A DNA stretch of 64,000 bases from UBA5195 sp034432755 (GCA_034432755.1 DAOUBQ010000033.1:1-64000); one strand, 5' to 3'; positions 7,374 through 15,508 are shown, counted from the first letter of the stretch. A program made the numbers and translations. Notes: generated by a model not told the origin, from the letters alone.

Positions 7374-9356
7374 TTAGCGCCGGATATTGCGGATGGTTTC
7401 GACCTCGTGCCGGGCTTCTTCGCCTTCCACGGTCACTATGGTTTCCCGACGTTCCCAGGCCGGGATGTCATCCCCTTCGCCGAGCAGGATGTCGAGCAGC
7501 TGGCGCTGGCGTTCGGAAGTCCCCATGTTTTCGTCCCACAGGCGGTTACCAGAACTCTGGTCGGAAAAGGCATATTTATGGCCAGATTTATTCACCGCCC
7601 AGCGGATGAGCGGGACAAGTTCCGCTGGGGACAGAGCGGCCAGGGCGTCATAGGCTCTGCCGGCCCCGCGCTGATGATCTTCCTTGAGCGAGGCCAGGGC
7701 GTAAGCCACCGGGTTGTTGATCCCCTCGCCTGCCAGGCTGCAGGCAAATAGCACCCAGGAAACAAAAGCCTGGACGGAGGCATTGGCCGCCAGCATTTCT
7801 TTCACGGTTTTTGGGTGGGCGTTATTCTGAACCAGCAGTTTCCTGAGAACCCAATGCGCAGGCACCGCCACCGTTTCCGGCTCGGTGGTTATTTGTGCTT
7901 TACAGGTGTTAGATTCGGTGTTTAAGTGCTTAAGACTGTGCCACTTGCGCCATTCATCGGTGTCAACTGCGCCATTCAATGGTGACATTTGCGCCACGTT
8001 AATGGTGTCATCCGCGCCATCCAAAAGTGCCACTTGCGCCATCTTATGGGTGTCAATCGCGCCATCGAACAGCGGCTCATCCAGGCGGACTTTCAGGCGC
8101 AGGGCATCCGGTTCGTCGCCTTCCCGCAAGGGTAAAACCGCCACAAACGCGCTGACCGCGCCTTTCTCATCCCGCACCCATTCCCAGACCGTTTTGGAAC
8201 GGGCGAGACCAAGCCAGTCGGCCAGTTCAGTGTACCCGCCCCGGATGACCACTTCATCACGGACTTCCCCGGTCTGAGTGTTGACATAGCAGCGGTCGCG
8301 CAGCAGGGTCACCAGCCAGGCCTGGGGCGACGTCAGTTTGGCAGTTGGGATAACCTTCTCCAGGAAGTAGTGCGTGATCAGCAGGGTGCCGAAACCCGAG
8401 ATGATGCGGTGGTGTAGCTTCTCTGCTGCTACCAGGAGTTCGGGGGACAGCTCACCGGCATTCAAGCGGGCGGCGAGCTCCATCACAGTTTGAGCCGCAG
8501 GTTCCTGATTTTGGGTGGGACCAGCCAAGGGCAACAATTCTCCAACCAGTTCTTTCACCCCGGCGGCCTTCTGCAATGCTTCGAGGAGCGAAGCGCCATC
8601 CCGAATACAGGCAGCGAGCCATTCCGAGACTGCCTGGCTGTCGGCCCGGGAGAGCGGCAGGGTCAGGTAAACCGTGTACTTGTTGGGCAGGCGGAGGCTG
8701 CGCCGGTCGCGTCCTTGTGTCCAGCGCGGAGACACATCCTGCTGTTCAACCAGCCCGGTCAATGCCTGCCAGGTGGCTGGATCATCCGTGGCGCGAAAGA
8801 AGGTGCGCCGGCCCAGGCCGCTGAAGCGCGTGACCTGGGCAACGGCGATCCGCCGCGAACGCGAACCGCCTTCGTGCCCACGCTCGCCATTCCAGACTGC
8901 CTGCCGCCAGCCGATATACAACCAGGCGCTGCGTGCGCCAATCTCCGGGAGCAGACGGCTGAAATAGCCGGGGAGGGCAACGATCCGAGCCGGGGCAACT
9001 ACTTCGTCGTAACGGAGACGATTGACCACCTCGATCTCTGCATCTTCCTGACGCGGAGACTCTGCCTCCACTTCCGGTTCCGTCTGCGTTTCGTTTTCGC
9101 CCTCGCCTTCGATGGCAGCCACCACAAAGCGGACTTCCACGCTGCGGTTGAGCATGCCCACCAGCAAACGGGAAACAGTACTGGACAATCGGTTCTCCAG
9201 CCAGTCGCGGGCATACTGGTTGCGCACACCGATGGTCACGACGCCGTCCTCGCAGGTCAGCAAGCGGGTATCGCGCACCCAGGTATCGAAGGAGGCGCGC
9301 GGCATTTCCATTTGGAATTGTCCTAATACAGATTGCCAGGCTTGCTCTGGGTTCAT
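7374..9356 (-). CDS. DnaA domain-I-containing initiator-like protein
   Basis: Residues 5-80 resemble the N-terminal domain of DnaA (AWQSVLGQFQ, FDTWVRDTRLL, VRNQYARDWLENRL). No AAA core or DnaA DNA-binding domain follows. The remaining ~570 residues instead include helix-turn-helix-like stretches (GYTELADWLGLARSKTVWEWV near 375) typical of plasmid/ICE replication proteins. Residues about 431-473 are encoded by a DNA tandem repeat with a 22-23 base period. The gene follows ParA and an RHH-like gene, and an SSB-like gene follows it. A role in starting element replication is inferred from architecture and neighbours. Strictly it could be a regulator that borrows the DnaA-I domain for helicase or SSB contacts. 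Confidence 0.7.
   Translation of the reverse strand: MNPEQAWQSVLGQFQMEMPRASFDTWVRDTRLLTCEDGVVTIGVRNQYARDWLENRLSSTVSRLLVGMLNRSVEVRFVVAAIEGEGENETQTEPEVEAESPRQEDAEIEVVNRLRYDEVVAPARIVALPGYFSRLLPEIGARSAWLYIGWRQAVWNGERGHEGGSRSRRIAVAQVTRFSGLGRRTFFRATDDPATWQALTGLVEQQDVSPRWTQGRDRRSLRLPNKYTVYLTLPLSRADSQAVSEWLAACIRDGASLLEALQKAAGVKELVGELLPLAGPTQNQEPAAQTVMELAARLNAGELSPELLVAAEKLHHRIISGFGTLLITHYFLEKVIPTAKLTSPQAWLVTLLRDRCYVNTQTGEVRDEVVIRGGYTELADWLGLARSKTVWEWVRDEKGAVSAFVAVLPLREGDEPDALRLKVRLDEPLFDGAIDTHKMAQVALLDGADDTINVAQMSPLNGAVDTDEWRKWHSLKHLNTESNTCKAQITTEPETVAVPAHWVLRKLLVQNNAHPKTVKEMLAANASVQAFVSWVLFACSLAGEGINNPVAYALASLKEDHQRGAGRAYDALAALSPAELVPLIRWAVNKSGHKYAFSDQSSGNRLWDENMGTSERQRQLLDILLGEGDDIPAWERRETIVTVEGEEARHEVETIRNIRR
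7936..8063. repeat. Iteron-like 22-23 bp tandem repeat inside the initiator gene
   Basis: The pentamer GCGCC recurs at 7947, 7969, 7991, 8014, 8036 and 8059, giving intervals of 22, 22, 23, 22 and 23. The unit is roughly TGCGCCATNNATGGGTGTCA, preceded by a partial unit (GTGCCACT). The period is about two helical turns and not a multiple of three, so it is conserved as DNA rather than as peptide. Plasmid iterons have this size and spacing, and some origins lie inside initiator genes (phage lambda O, RepA_N plasmids). Confidence 0.8.
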
Positions 9357-9458
9357 AAGGTGTTCCCTAAAAAAGCCCCTGGAAAGGGTTGAAAATAACA
9401 GGTGGGGTACAGGTCGGTTTTTGCTGATAAAACGTTTGCAGGCCTTCCTGTGCAGGGT

Positions 9459-9543
9459 AACGCTACCGTATGGGCTACCGTTTTACGCTTCCCCATAGGC
9501 TACCGATAATGCCAGCCTATAGGCTTCCCTGATACGGTAGCGT
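9459..9543. repeat. Inverted/palindromic repeat cluster upstream of the initiator gene
   Basis: ACGCTACCGTAT (9460-9471) and ATACGGTAGCGT (9532-9543) are perfect 12-base inverted repeats. Between them lie two more GGCTACCG copies (near 9474 and 9499) and the palindrome AGCCTATAGGCT (9514-9525). The cluster fills the gap between the RHH-like and initiator-like genes, where an origin, a centromere or an autoregulatory operator is expected. Confidence 0.75.
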
Positions 9544-9553
9544 CACTTTTTGC

Positions 9554-9904
9554 CTAATCGTCATTCGGCGCGAAGGTCAAAACATACTCAAAACGGGCAC
9601 AGCGCGAGAGGCGCTTGTAGGTGTACAGTTCGATTTTCCCAGCCTTGTAATCTTCAATGCCACGGTTTGCAAGGAAGGCCACCAGGCTTGAGATCGAGAC
9701 CTGTTCCTTGCCCGCAATCTGGCGCAAGGTTTCATGCAGGTCTGGCGGAAGGTCCAGACCGACCTTGTGCCGGGCAGCCTCCTTACGAGCTTTTGCGCGT
9801 TCGGCTTTGGGCAGGCTGGCGATTCGTTTCTTGCGCTCTGCGCCGGCGAGGATGTCCGCGACCGCCGGGTCGATGGCCGACCGTCGGTTCAGATTGTTAC
9901 TCAC
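9554..9904 (-). CDS. Ribbon-helix-helix-like partition partner of ParA
   Basis: The 116-residue basic protein has a lysine/arginine-rich N-terminus (ERKKRIASLPKAERAKARKEA). A segment LDLPPDLHETLRQIAGKEQVSISSLVAFLANRG follows the RHH/CopG pattern: one strand, then two helices. It starts at GTG and overlaps the 3' end of parA by eight bases. Small DNA-binding proteins in this position normally bind the centromere and act with ParA. The repeats at 9459-9543 immediately downstream of the gene are candidate targets. Confidence 0.7.
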   Translation of the reverse strand: MSNNLNRRSAIDPAVADILAGAERKKRIASLPKAERAKARKEAARHKVGLDLPPDLHETLRQIAGKEQVSISSLVAFLANRGIEDYKAGKIELYTYKRLSRCARFEYVLTFAPNDD

Positions 9905-10658
9905 AGATCACCTCCACCGTGCGTTTGAGGGTGCTGGCGTATCCGGCGACCAGGCTGGTGCCATACCCCATGACAGCCGGGGATTTAGAGCAGTATTCCC
10001 ATAGGCTCTTTCCGTAGGCCGGGGCTTCACGGGCGTGAGTGTCCTGGGGAATGGGTGGCCAGACGCGCCCCTTGAAGGTATCCACCAGAGCCTGCAATTG
10101 GACAATGGTTTCGCGGGTGGTGCGGTCAAAGAAAGTCGGCAAGATGCTGTATCCGAGCCGATGACCGCGTTCAACGACTTCGCCCATCGAGCGCAGCACT
10201 TCGTTGACCCCATCCACGGCCATTGCATCCAGCTTGGTAGGGATGATGACCCAATCGCTGGCCATCAGAGCCGAGACATGCAGAACATCCAGGGAAGGAG
10301 CCATGTCGAGAATGACAACATCGTAGTCGGCGTGTTTCAGGATGCGGGAAAGGATTTCGGTAGGGAAGTTGGAGATGACCACCGTGCGTTTGGCTTTTTC
10401 GGTGCGCTTGTCACCGGGAATGATGTCCAGGTTTTCGCGCGCCTGCACAGCGACCTGGTCGATGGGATCTTCGTCCACGATCAGCCGGTACAGGCCGGGT
10501 GCCTTTTCCGCGCCCAGGGCAAATGCCACGTGCCCCTGGGGATCGAGATCGACCAGCAGGGTGCGGTGCTCAGTCATGGCCAGGCCATGCGCCAGGGTCA
10601 CTGCCGAGGTGGTTTTCCCGACACCGCCTTTCTGGTTGGCGATGGTAATTATTTTCAT
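9897..10658 (-). CDS. parA: ParA-family partition ATPase
   Basis: The 253-residue protein begins MKIITIANQKGGVGKTT, a deviant Walker A motif, followed by LLVDLDPQG and VVILDMAPS motifs of the ParA/Soj family. The start at 10658 is preferred because it places the Walker motif at the N-terminus and has AAGGAC upstream; a 46-codon extension would run into inverted repeats. It lacks an N-terminal DNA-binding domain, so regulation probably falls to the following RHH-like protein. It would segregate or position the element and is the first gene of the module next to tRNA-Lys. Confidence 0.92.
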   Translation of the reverse strand: MKIITIANQKGGVGKTTSAVTLAHGLAMTEHRTLLVDLDPQGHVAFALGAEKAPGLYRLIVDEDPIDQVAVQARENLDIIPGDKRTEKAKRTVVISNFPTEILSRILKHADYDVVILDMAPSLDVLHVSALMASDWVIIPTKLDAMAVDGVNEVLRSMGEVVERGHRLGYSILPTFFDRTTRETIVQLQALVDTFKGRVWPPIPQDTHAREAPAYGKSLWEYCSKSPAVMGYGTSLVAGYASTLKRTVEVICE

Positions 10659-10694
10659 GGGTTTGTCCTTGTTTAAGGTTGTAGGAATGAAAAG

Positions 10695-10732
10695 GGGCGA
10701 TGGAGCCAGTCTAAGACTGACTACCATCGCCC
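10695..10732. repeat. Inverted repeat upstream of parA
   Basis: GGGCGATGG (10695-10703) and CCATCGCCC (10724-10732) are perfect nine-base arms. Inside them AGTCT and AGACT (around 10708-10718) pair as well. The element ends 37 bases before the parA start. It could be an operator, a centromere-like site or an mRNA leader hairpin. Confidence 0.7.
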
Positions 10733-10775
10733 TGAGCGCGAGAACCCAAGCCATTTCCCCAAAAATCGGCTGATT

Positions 10776-10796
10776 TTGACTGCAAGTTGACTGCAA
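10776..10796. promoter_or_regulatory. Helically phased direct repeat TTGACTGCAA
   Basis: Two exact copies of TTGACTGCAA occupy 10776-10785 and 10787-10796, an 11-base period that puts both on one DNA face. They lie in the parA control region between the SOS-box-like palindrome and the nine-base inverted repeat. Such pairs often bind a dimeric regulator. Confidence 0.6.
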
Positions 10797-10804
10797 AACT
10801 AATT

Positions 10805-10818
10805 AGAACGCATGTTCT
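10805..10818. promoter_or_regulatory. SOS-box-like palindrome
   Basis: AGAACGCATGTTCT is a perfect palindrome containing GAAC-N4-GTTC, the core of the LexA site known from Firmicutes and Actinobacteria. It lies upstream of parA in the element control region. Whether LexA of this lineage uses this core is not known here, so LexA control is a hypothesis. Confidence 0.5.
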
Positions 10819-10840
10819 TTATGGACGTGTTTTAAACAAT

Positions 10841-10862
10841 TAGCCCCCACATGTGGGGGCTA
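10841..10862 (-). terminator. Perfect GC-rich palindrome downstream of tRNA-Lys
   Basis: The arms TAGCCCCCAC and GTGGGGGCTA meet at a central AT, giving a 22-base perfect palindrome 26 bases past the 3' end of tRNA-Lys. On the minus strand it is followed by the T-rich TAATTGTTT. It is a plausible terminator of tRNA transcription, and could alternatively be a recombination or binding site at the element edge. Confidence 0.5.
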
Positions 10863-10888
10863 TAGAGCGGTTTACCGCCATCTCTAGG

Positions 10889-10960
10889 TGATCGACCAGG
10901 GACTTGAACCCTGAACCCACTGATTAAGAGTCAGTTGCTCTGCCATTGAGCTAGTCGACC
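10889..10960 (-). tRNA. tRNA-Lys (anticodon CTT)
   Basis: The cloverleaf folds cleanly: acceptor GGTCGAC pairs with GTCGATC (one G-T), D stem GCTC/GAGC, anticodon stem ACTGA/TCAGT with loop CTCTTAA (anticodon CTT), T stem CAGGG/CCCTG with TTCAAGT, discriminator A. The 3' CCA is not encoded. The plasmid-like module begins at its 3' side, the usual side for tRNA-targeted integration. Confidence 0.95.
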
Positions 10961-10974
10961 ATCAAGCGGACGAT

Positions 10975-11002
10975 ATTATACCGCAAAGAAACGATGTGTC
11001 AA
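10975..11002 (-). promoter_or_regulatory. Sigma-70-type promoter for tRNA-Lys
   Basis: On the minus strand TTGACA (10997-11002) and TATAAT (10975-10980) are both perfect consensus hexamers, separated by 16 bases. Transcription would start near 10968, eight bases before the mature tRNA. Confidence 0.85.
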
Positions 11003-11097
11003 TGACCAGGTTATGCGCAATTCAAGACCGAGATTTCATCCGCCTGCAGCCAGACGCCCCGTGAGTCGCCATCATAGCGGATTCCAGGAATGGGCCA

Positions 11098-13908
11098 TCA
11101 CTTCACCATAAAATTGACTTCCAGCGCCGCCTCATTGCCCAGCCGGTCACGCGCCACGATGCGCAGGGCGTGGCCGCCGCGCCGCGCCGTCCAGGTCGTG
11201 GTGAAAGGCGGGGCGTTGAGAGAGGCCAACCGCCGCCCATCCAGCCAGATTTCGACGTTTTGGACGAACAGGTTATCGGTGACGCGCGGCTGAAAGAGGA
11301 TTTGGGGATGTTCTGCCAGGGAAATTTCCGCGCCCTCGAGAGGAAAATCCAGCCCGATGAGCGGAGACTCGTTATCTACCGTCACTTGCGTGGTCGCCGT
11401 TTCGAGGCGGCCATCGGCACCGACCACGAGCAGCTGCACCGCATAGAGCCCACTCAGCCCGCGCGTGTCCCACTCGGCCAGGGTTCCCCCCTCCACGGGC
11501 TGGTCGCTTTCCGATATCAGCACCCAACCCGATGGATTCAAACCCTGCCCATACTGTAACCGATAGTAAGCAAAACTCTCGCCAGTGGCCGTACCGGTGA
11601 TCGTGACCGTTCCCTTCAATTCCGCGAACAGCGCGGGCGAGGTGAGGTTAACCTGAGAGTTAAATCGCGGCGCGCGAATGGTGTCGTAAGCCTTGGGGGG
11701 AAAAGCAATGCCCCTGGCCGCGGCCCAATCGGCCGCTTCGGGGGGAATTTGCAAGTAAACCCGATTCTCTACCAGCGCGGGAGGCGTAAAGACGGTGGCA
11801 AGCAAACCGGTTTCACGGTTAATGGCATAAGAGCGATAAAGCGTATCGGTTTGGATGGGCTGGTAGCCATCGAGAAACGTCTCGGTGACGATATTGGGAC
11901 AGGCTTCGGTCGGCAGCAAGCCCGAAGGGTCACACACATTCAGGCGGACGATGCCAGGCGGGCGCGGCCAATCTTCAGGAGCCGCCTCGCGGCTGGCGGC
12001 CTGCATGAGCGCCATCCACAAGCCAGCCGCAGGCAATTCAGAAAGTGTCTCGCCGCCCATCCAGACCGATACCACGCGCTGGGGGGTGTAGCCTGTCAGC
12101 CAAATCTCTGAGCCATCGGGGCGCAGGCTGGTTTTCACCGCCGCTGGGCGGCCAATCTCAAGGGGATAGGGGTTGCTGCGGACTGTTGCGTCGCGCAGCA
12201 CGTCTGTTACGAGATAAGCCAACGGGGGGCTAACGACTTGTTCGGAGGCGGGCGCGCTCCAACGAGCATAATCACGCCCGTCCGCGCCGCGAATAGAGAG
12301 CAGAGTCCATGTCTCGACGTGGCTCAACAAGCGCTCATCTAAAATTCTGGGCGAAGTCTCGTAACCAACCAGGGTGCCTTGCGCAGCAAAAACGCCATAA
12401 ATGCGCGCCATATCGAGGACGGTATAACGATTCTCGACCGCCAGTAATTCATCGAGCGAGGCGGCGGTGATGTTGAGATGAAAAGCACCCAGGGTCTGGC
12501 CGACCAATGCCGCGCCCATGCCATTGAACACCTGACGGGTGGGAATGTTCAGGTCGTTCGCCATCGCCACACGCAGACGAATGGGGCCGCGATAGGAATC
12601 CAGGCTGGCAGGGGAAACGAAATCCGTTGGGGGAATGTCCCACGTCAGGGTAGCGGGAGACAGGCCGCGGGTGAATCCGGCCAGGTAAATGAAGGGGGTA
12701 AGTAATGCGCCGGGGCGGTGCGGAGTTAAAAAGGGAGATTCGATTTCATTGGTTGTATCTCCCACCAATGCCAATACCTGACCCATGCGCGGGTCAATGA
12801 CAGCAGCGCTGGCCGAGGCGTCTTTTACAAACAGGCCAGGCGGCAGGGGCGGCAGGGCCGAGGCGCCTTCGCAAGCGAGCGGTTCGGTTTCGCTCAGACG
12901 CGCCAACTGCACGCGGACGGCACAGGCAGCGCGCGATTGAATTGCGGAGTCGAGGGTGGTCAGGATGACCATGCCACCGCGCTCAACCCGCGCCCGGCTA
13001 AAACGGGTTTCGAGTTGGGCCAGGGCCAGGGCCACGAAGGCCGGGGCCGGGCTTTGAAAGGAAGTATCGGGCTGGAAAATGAGCAGGTCGGCGCGCGCGA
13101 TTTCGGTTTCTTGAGGCGAGAAAACCCCGGCGGCTTCCAGTATGTTCAGGGCTTCTTGCTGGCGCTGGAGGGCCGCCTGGGGCGCGTCGAGCGGGTTAAT
13201 GGCCGGGGACTGGCTGACGGAGGCCAGCAGGACGGCTTCGGCCAGGGTGAGTTCGGCGGCAGATTTACCAAAGTATAACTGGGCGGCAGAATCGGCCCCA
13301 TAAGCCAGGCGGCCATAGTTGGCGGCGTTGAGATACCATTCCAGCACTTTTTCACGTCCATAGTGGCGCACCAGTTGAGCAGCCAGGATGCGCTCGCGCA
13401 GGGCGCGCCGTAGGCTGGGGGGTTCGTCCCATAACACCAGGTCGGCGATGAGTTTTTGGGGGAGGGTGGGGTGAACATCGGAGTTTGAGAGGCCGCCCAG
13501 GCTGTAGCCGGGGTGAACCCAAAAGCCAGGGTCGGTGAGGGCCACGGTGGCGCGGGCAAGGGATTCGGGGAGATGTTCAGGAGCAGAAGGGTCGAGCGAC
13601 AGGTAGCGGCGTGGGGCGTCTTGTGGTGCCAGGACAGCCAGCAGTTGCGTGCCAGTTCGGTCGTAAATGCGGGTGGGCTGGAGCAGGGAGCCGGTGGGCG
13701 GTTCCAGCAGGGCGGGGATGGTTTCCAGCGAGGGTAAATCAGCAGTCAGAGATGCGTAGGCCAGCGTCAGGCCGAGAATCGTCAGGCCCAAAAGGGCAAA
13801 GAAGGTCAATCCAATGCTTATGAGACCGCCCATGAAGCGGTCATTTTTTTGTTGACGTTGTTCGATGCGCCGTTCACGCCGGCGGCGCAGGATAGGCAGG
13901 GCAGACAT
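11098..13908 (-). CDS. Class A penicillin-binding-protein homologue with degenerate active sites
   Basis: The 936-residue protein has an N-terminal membrane anchor (26-52), a GT51-like domain (about 105-270), a transpeptidase-like domain (about 355-640) and C-terminal Ig-like segments, matching PBP1C-type enzymes. Critical residues are altered. The GT51 catalytic Glu of the ED motif is Thr125 (ALTDPGFW), and the GGST-TQQ motif is unrecognisable (HPTLPQKL), although Glu172 is kept. The transpeptidase SxxK is A401-L-L-T404, SxN is D452-L-N454, and KTG is K592-T-S594. The fold seems kept (YLN...YFGK...LAEAVLLAS, GYTPQRVVSVWMGG). It is probably a non-enzymatic relative acting as a scaffold or regulator of wall synthesis. 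It is followed by genes of a different function on the same strand. Confidence 0.85.
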   Translation of the reverse strand: MSALPILRRRRERRIEQRQQKNDRFMGGLISIGLTFFALLGLTILGLTLAYASLTADLPSLETIPALLEPPTGSLLQPTRIYDRTGTQLLAVLAPQDAPRRYLSLDPSAPEHLPESLARATVALTDPGFWVHPGYSLGGLSNSDVHPTLPQKLIADLVLWDEPPSLRRALRERILAAQLVRHYGREKVLEWYLNAANYGRLAYGADSAAQLYFGKSAAELTLAEAVLLASVSQSPAINPLDAPQAALQRQQEALNILEAAGVFSPQETEIARADLLIFQPDTSFQSPAPAFVALALAQLETRFSRARVERGGMVILTTLDSAIQSRAACAVRVQLARLSETEPLACEGASALPPLPPGLFVKDASASAAVIDPRMGQVLALVGDTTNEIESPFLTPHRPGALLTPFIYLAGFTRGLSPATLTWDIPPTDFVSPASLDSYRGPIRLRVAMANDLNIPTRQVFNGMGAALVGQTLGAFHLNITAASLDELLAVENRYTVLDMARIYGVFAAQGTLVGYETSPRILDERLLSHVETWTLLSIRGADGRDYARWSAPASEQVVSPPLAYLVTDVLRDATVRSNPYPLEIGRPAAVKTSLRPDGSEIWLTGYTPQRVVSVWMGGETLSELPAAGLWMALMQAASREAAPEDWPRPPGIVRLNVCDPSGLLPTEACPNIVTETFLDGYQPIQTDTLYRSYAINRETGLLATVFTPPALVENRVYLQIPPEAADWAAARGIAFPPKAYDTIRAPRFNSQVNLTSPALFAELKGTVTITGTATGESFAYYRLQYGQGLNPSGWVLISESDQPVEGGTLAEWDTRGLSGLYAVQLLVVGADGRLETATTQVTVDNESPLIGLDFPLEGAEISLAEHPQILFQPRVTDNLFVQNVEIWLDGRRLASLNAPPFTTTWTARRGGHALRIVARDRLGNEAALEVNFMVK

Positions 13909-13920
13909 GAGGGTATTTTA

Positions 13921-15507
13921 TCACCTGGGGAGAGAGCGAAAGCCATCACGCAAGTCTGCGCCGCGCAGTTCCACCCAATAGCGCGGCGAGGGCGCGCAAG
14001 GCAGTTCGCTATAGCCGCAAAAGCCATATTCTTGGGCGCAAAACGCGGGAGCATTGGCGAGAGAACAGGCCTGCACGCGAACACGGTCATAATCGGTGGG
14101 CAACAAAAGCCGGTCGGCGAAGGTCCGCAACTCAAACGAACGTGCCAGGGTGAAGAGCAGGTAGAGCATAAGAAGCCAGGAAAAGGCCCTCCCAAAAGCC
14201 TTGCGGAGGGCAGGAAAGGATGTGCTGGCCTTGAAGAGCCAGGGGACGAGCGCCAGCAGGCAAGCAGCCAGCAGAAACCCATAGCCAAAGCGAAAATCTG
14301 GCGCGCTGGCAAGCCAAAAGAAGATGCTGCTATAGATTGCCAACCAGCCCAACCAAAGCGTGCGGGGCTTAAAGCGCAGAAAGAGACCCGCCAGGGGCGT
14401 AAGCAAGGCTGTGAAGAAGAGGATGCGCCGGTTCATCGTCTGCAGTGCCAGCCAGTGGGGAAACCATTGCAAAAACGGTTGCGAAACGTCGCCAGCGGCC
14501 ATCGAGCGCCCAAAGGTGATGACGTCCTGACGGTCGCTTTCGACGCGTTCGAGCGGAACTTTCCAATCGAAATGGAAAATATCAAGGGCCGGGACGGGGT
14601 AGAGCAGGTAGCCACTTAAGATGACGTTGCGCAGCAAGAAAGGCAGCAAAATGAGGGCAGCCAGGAAGGTTAATCGAAGAATGCGTTGTTTGTTCTGCCA
14701 CAGTAATGGAAGGAGCATAAAGACCAGGGGCAGGGCCGAGAGTTTGATGGTGATGGCAAAGAAAACGAACAAAACAATGATCCAGGGATGCCAGGGCTGC
14801 GGTTGTTCGCCCGATTGAAGCCACAAAACCGCAACGAGCCAAATGAGCAGGTTGACAGGCAAATCGGTGCTTAAGGAAGAGATTTGCCCGCCCAGAACGT
14901 AAAAAGTAAACGGCAAGAAACCGGCTTGGGTGAGGTTAGTGAGTGAAAAGCCGCCCTGCAACAGGGCAGGAATGGTCTGCCAGAAAAAGAGCGCAACGAT
15001 GAAAAAGAAGAAGCCATTGAGCAAGTGAAAAGAGTGCAAGCCCAAAAACGAAAAACTAAACAGGGCATTGGCAACAAACCAGGAGGAGTTAAAAGCCAGC
15101 CGACCGTGCAGATTGCCCAGACCAGGCACAGCGGGAAAAGATTCTATCCAGCGAACGGCCTGCGCGTGGTAGAGGTTGGTATCGGGGTGCAGGGCGCGCT
15201 GGGTGGCATTTTCGAGAACCAGGAGGAAGAGCAGTGTCAGGAGAATTGACGGCAACCAGGCTGAGAAGGACGGCCAGGCGGGAGGGGGAATGCGGCGGGT
15301 AAAGACGGCTATCAGCGCTCCACTCAAAAAAATCAGGTGAGTCAGCCATCCTGTTGCAAAGAAAAGCGAAAAAAATTGGGCCAGAGTGACGAGAATTGCC
15401 AACCCGACCAGAATGGTGAGCGAAACAGGCAATTTCTTAAAAAAAAGAGCACCCCAAATATAGCATAGCGCTCCTGCGTAAAGCCAGATGAGAACGGCTG
15501 CCAGCAT
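13921..15507 (-). CDS. Multi-spanning membrane protein, LIC_10190-type
   Basis: The 528-residue protein has about twelve hydrophobic spans. A loop after the third or fourth span reads HPDTNLYHAQAVRWIESFP followed by GLGNLHGRLAFNSSWF, the signature of the LIC_10190-like family, related in topology to GT-C glycosyltransferases. The C-terminal tail is hydrophilic and cysteine-containing. A role in lipid-linked sugar transfer or surface glycan assembly is inferred from topology only. It starts one base after the stop of the upstream zinc-ribbon gene and ends 12 bases before the PBP homologue, so the three are probably one operon. Confidence 0.75.
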   Translation of the reverse strand: MLAAVLIWLYAGALCYIWGALFFKKLPVSLTILVGLAILVTLAQFFSLFFATGWLTHLIFLSGALIAVFTRRIPPPAWPSFSAWLPSILLTLLFLLVLENATQRALHPDTNLYHAQAVRWIESFPAVPGLGNLHGRLAFNSSWFVANALFSFSFLGLHSFHLLNGFFFFIVALFFWQTIPALLQGGFSLTNLTQAGFLPFTFYVLGGQISSLSTDLPVNLLIWLVAVLWLQSGEQPQPWHPWIIVLFVFFAITIKLSALPLVFMLLPLLWQNKQRILRLTFLAALILLPFLLRNVILSGYLLYPVPALDIFHFDWKVPLERVESDRQDVITFGRSMAAGDVSQPFLQWFPHWLALQTMNRRILFFTALLTPLAGLFLRFKPRTLWLGWLAIYSSIFFWLASAPDFRFGYGFLLAACLLALVPWLFKASTSFPALRKAFGRAFSWLLMLYLLFTLARSFELRTFADRLLLPTDYDRVRVQACSLANAPAFCAQEYGFCGYSELPCAPSPRYWVELRGADLRDGFRSLPR

Positions 15508-15508
15508 G

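Noticed and set aside
8490..9326. Long plus-strand frame opposite the initiator-like gene
   Set aside because: Antisense shadow in GC-rich coding sequence with no start signal and no homology.
10889..10960. Second copy of the tRNA-Lys 3' end marking an attL/attR pair within the window
   Set aside because: No duplicate of the terminal tRNA sequence was found between 1 and 10880, so integration remains inferred.
13849..14619. Long plus-strand frame opposite the PBP homologue and the LIC_10190-type protein
   Set aside because: Antisense shadow spanning two minus-strand genes; no ribosome site.
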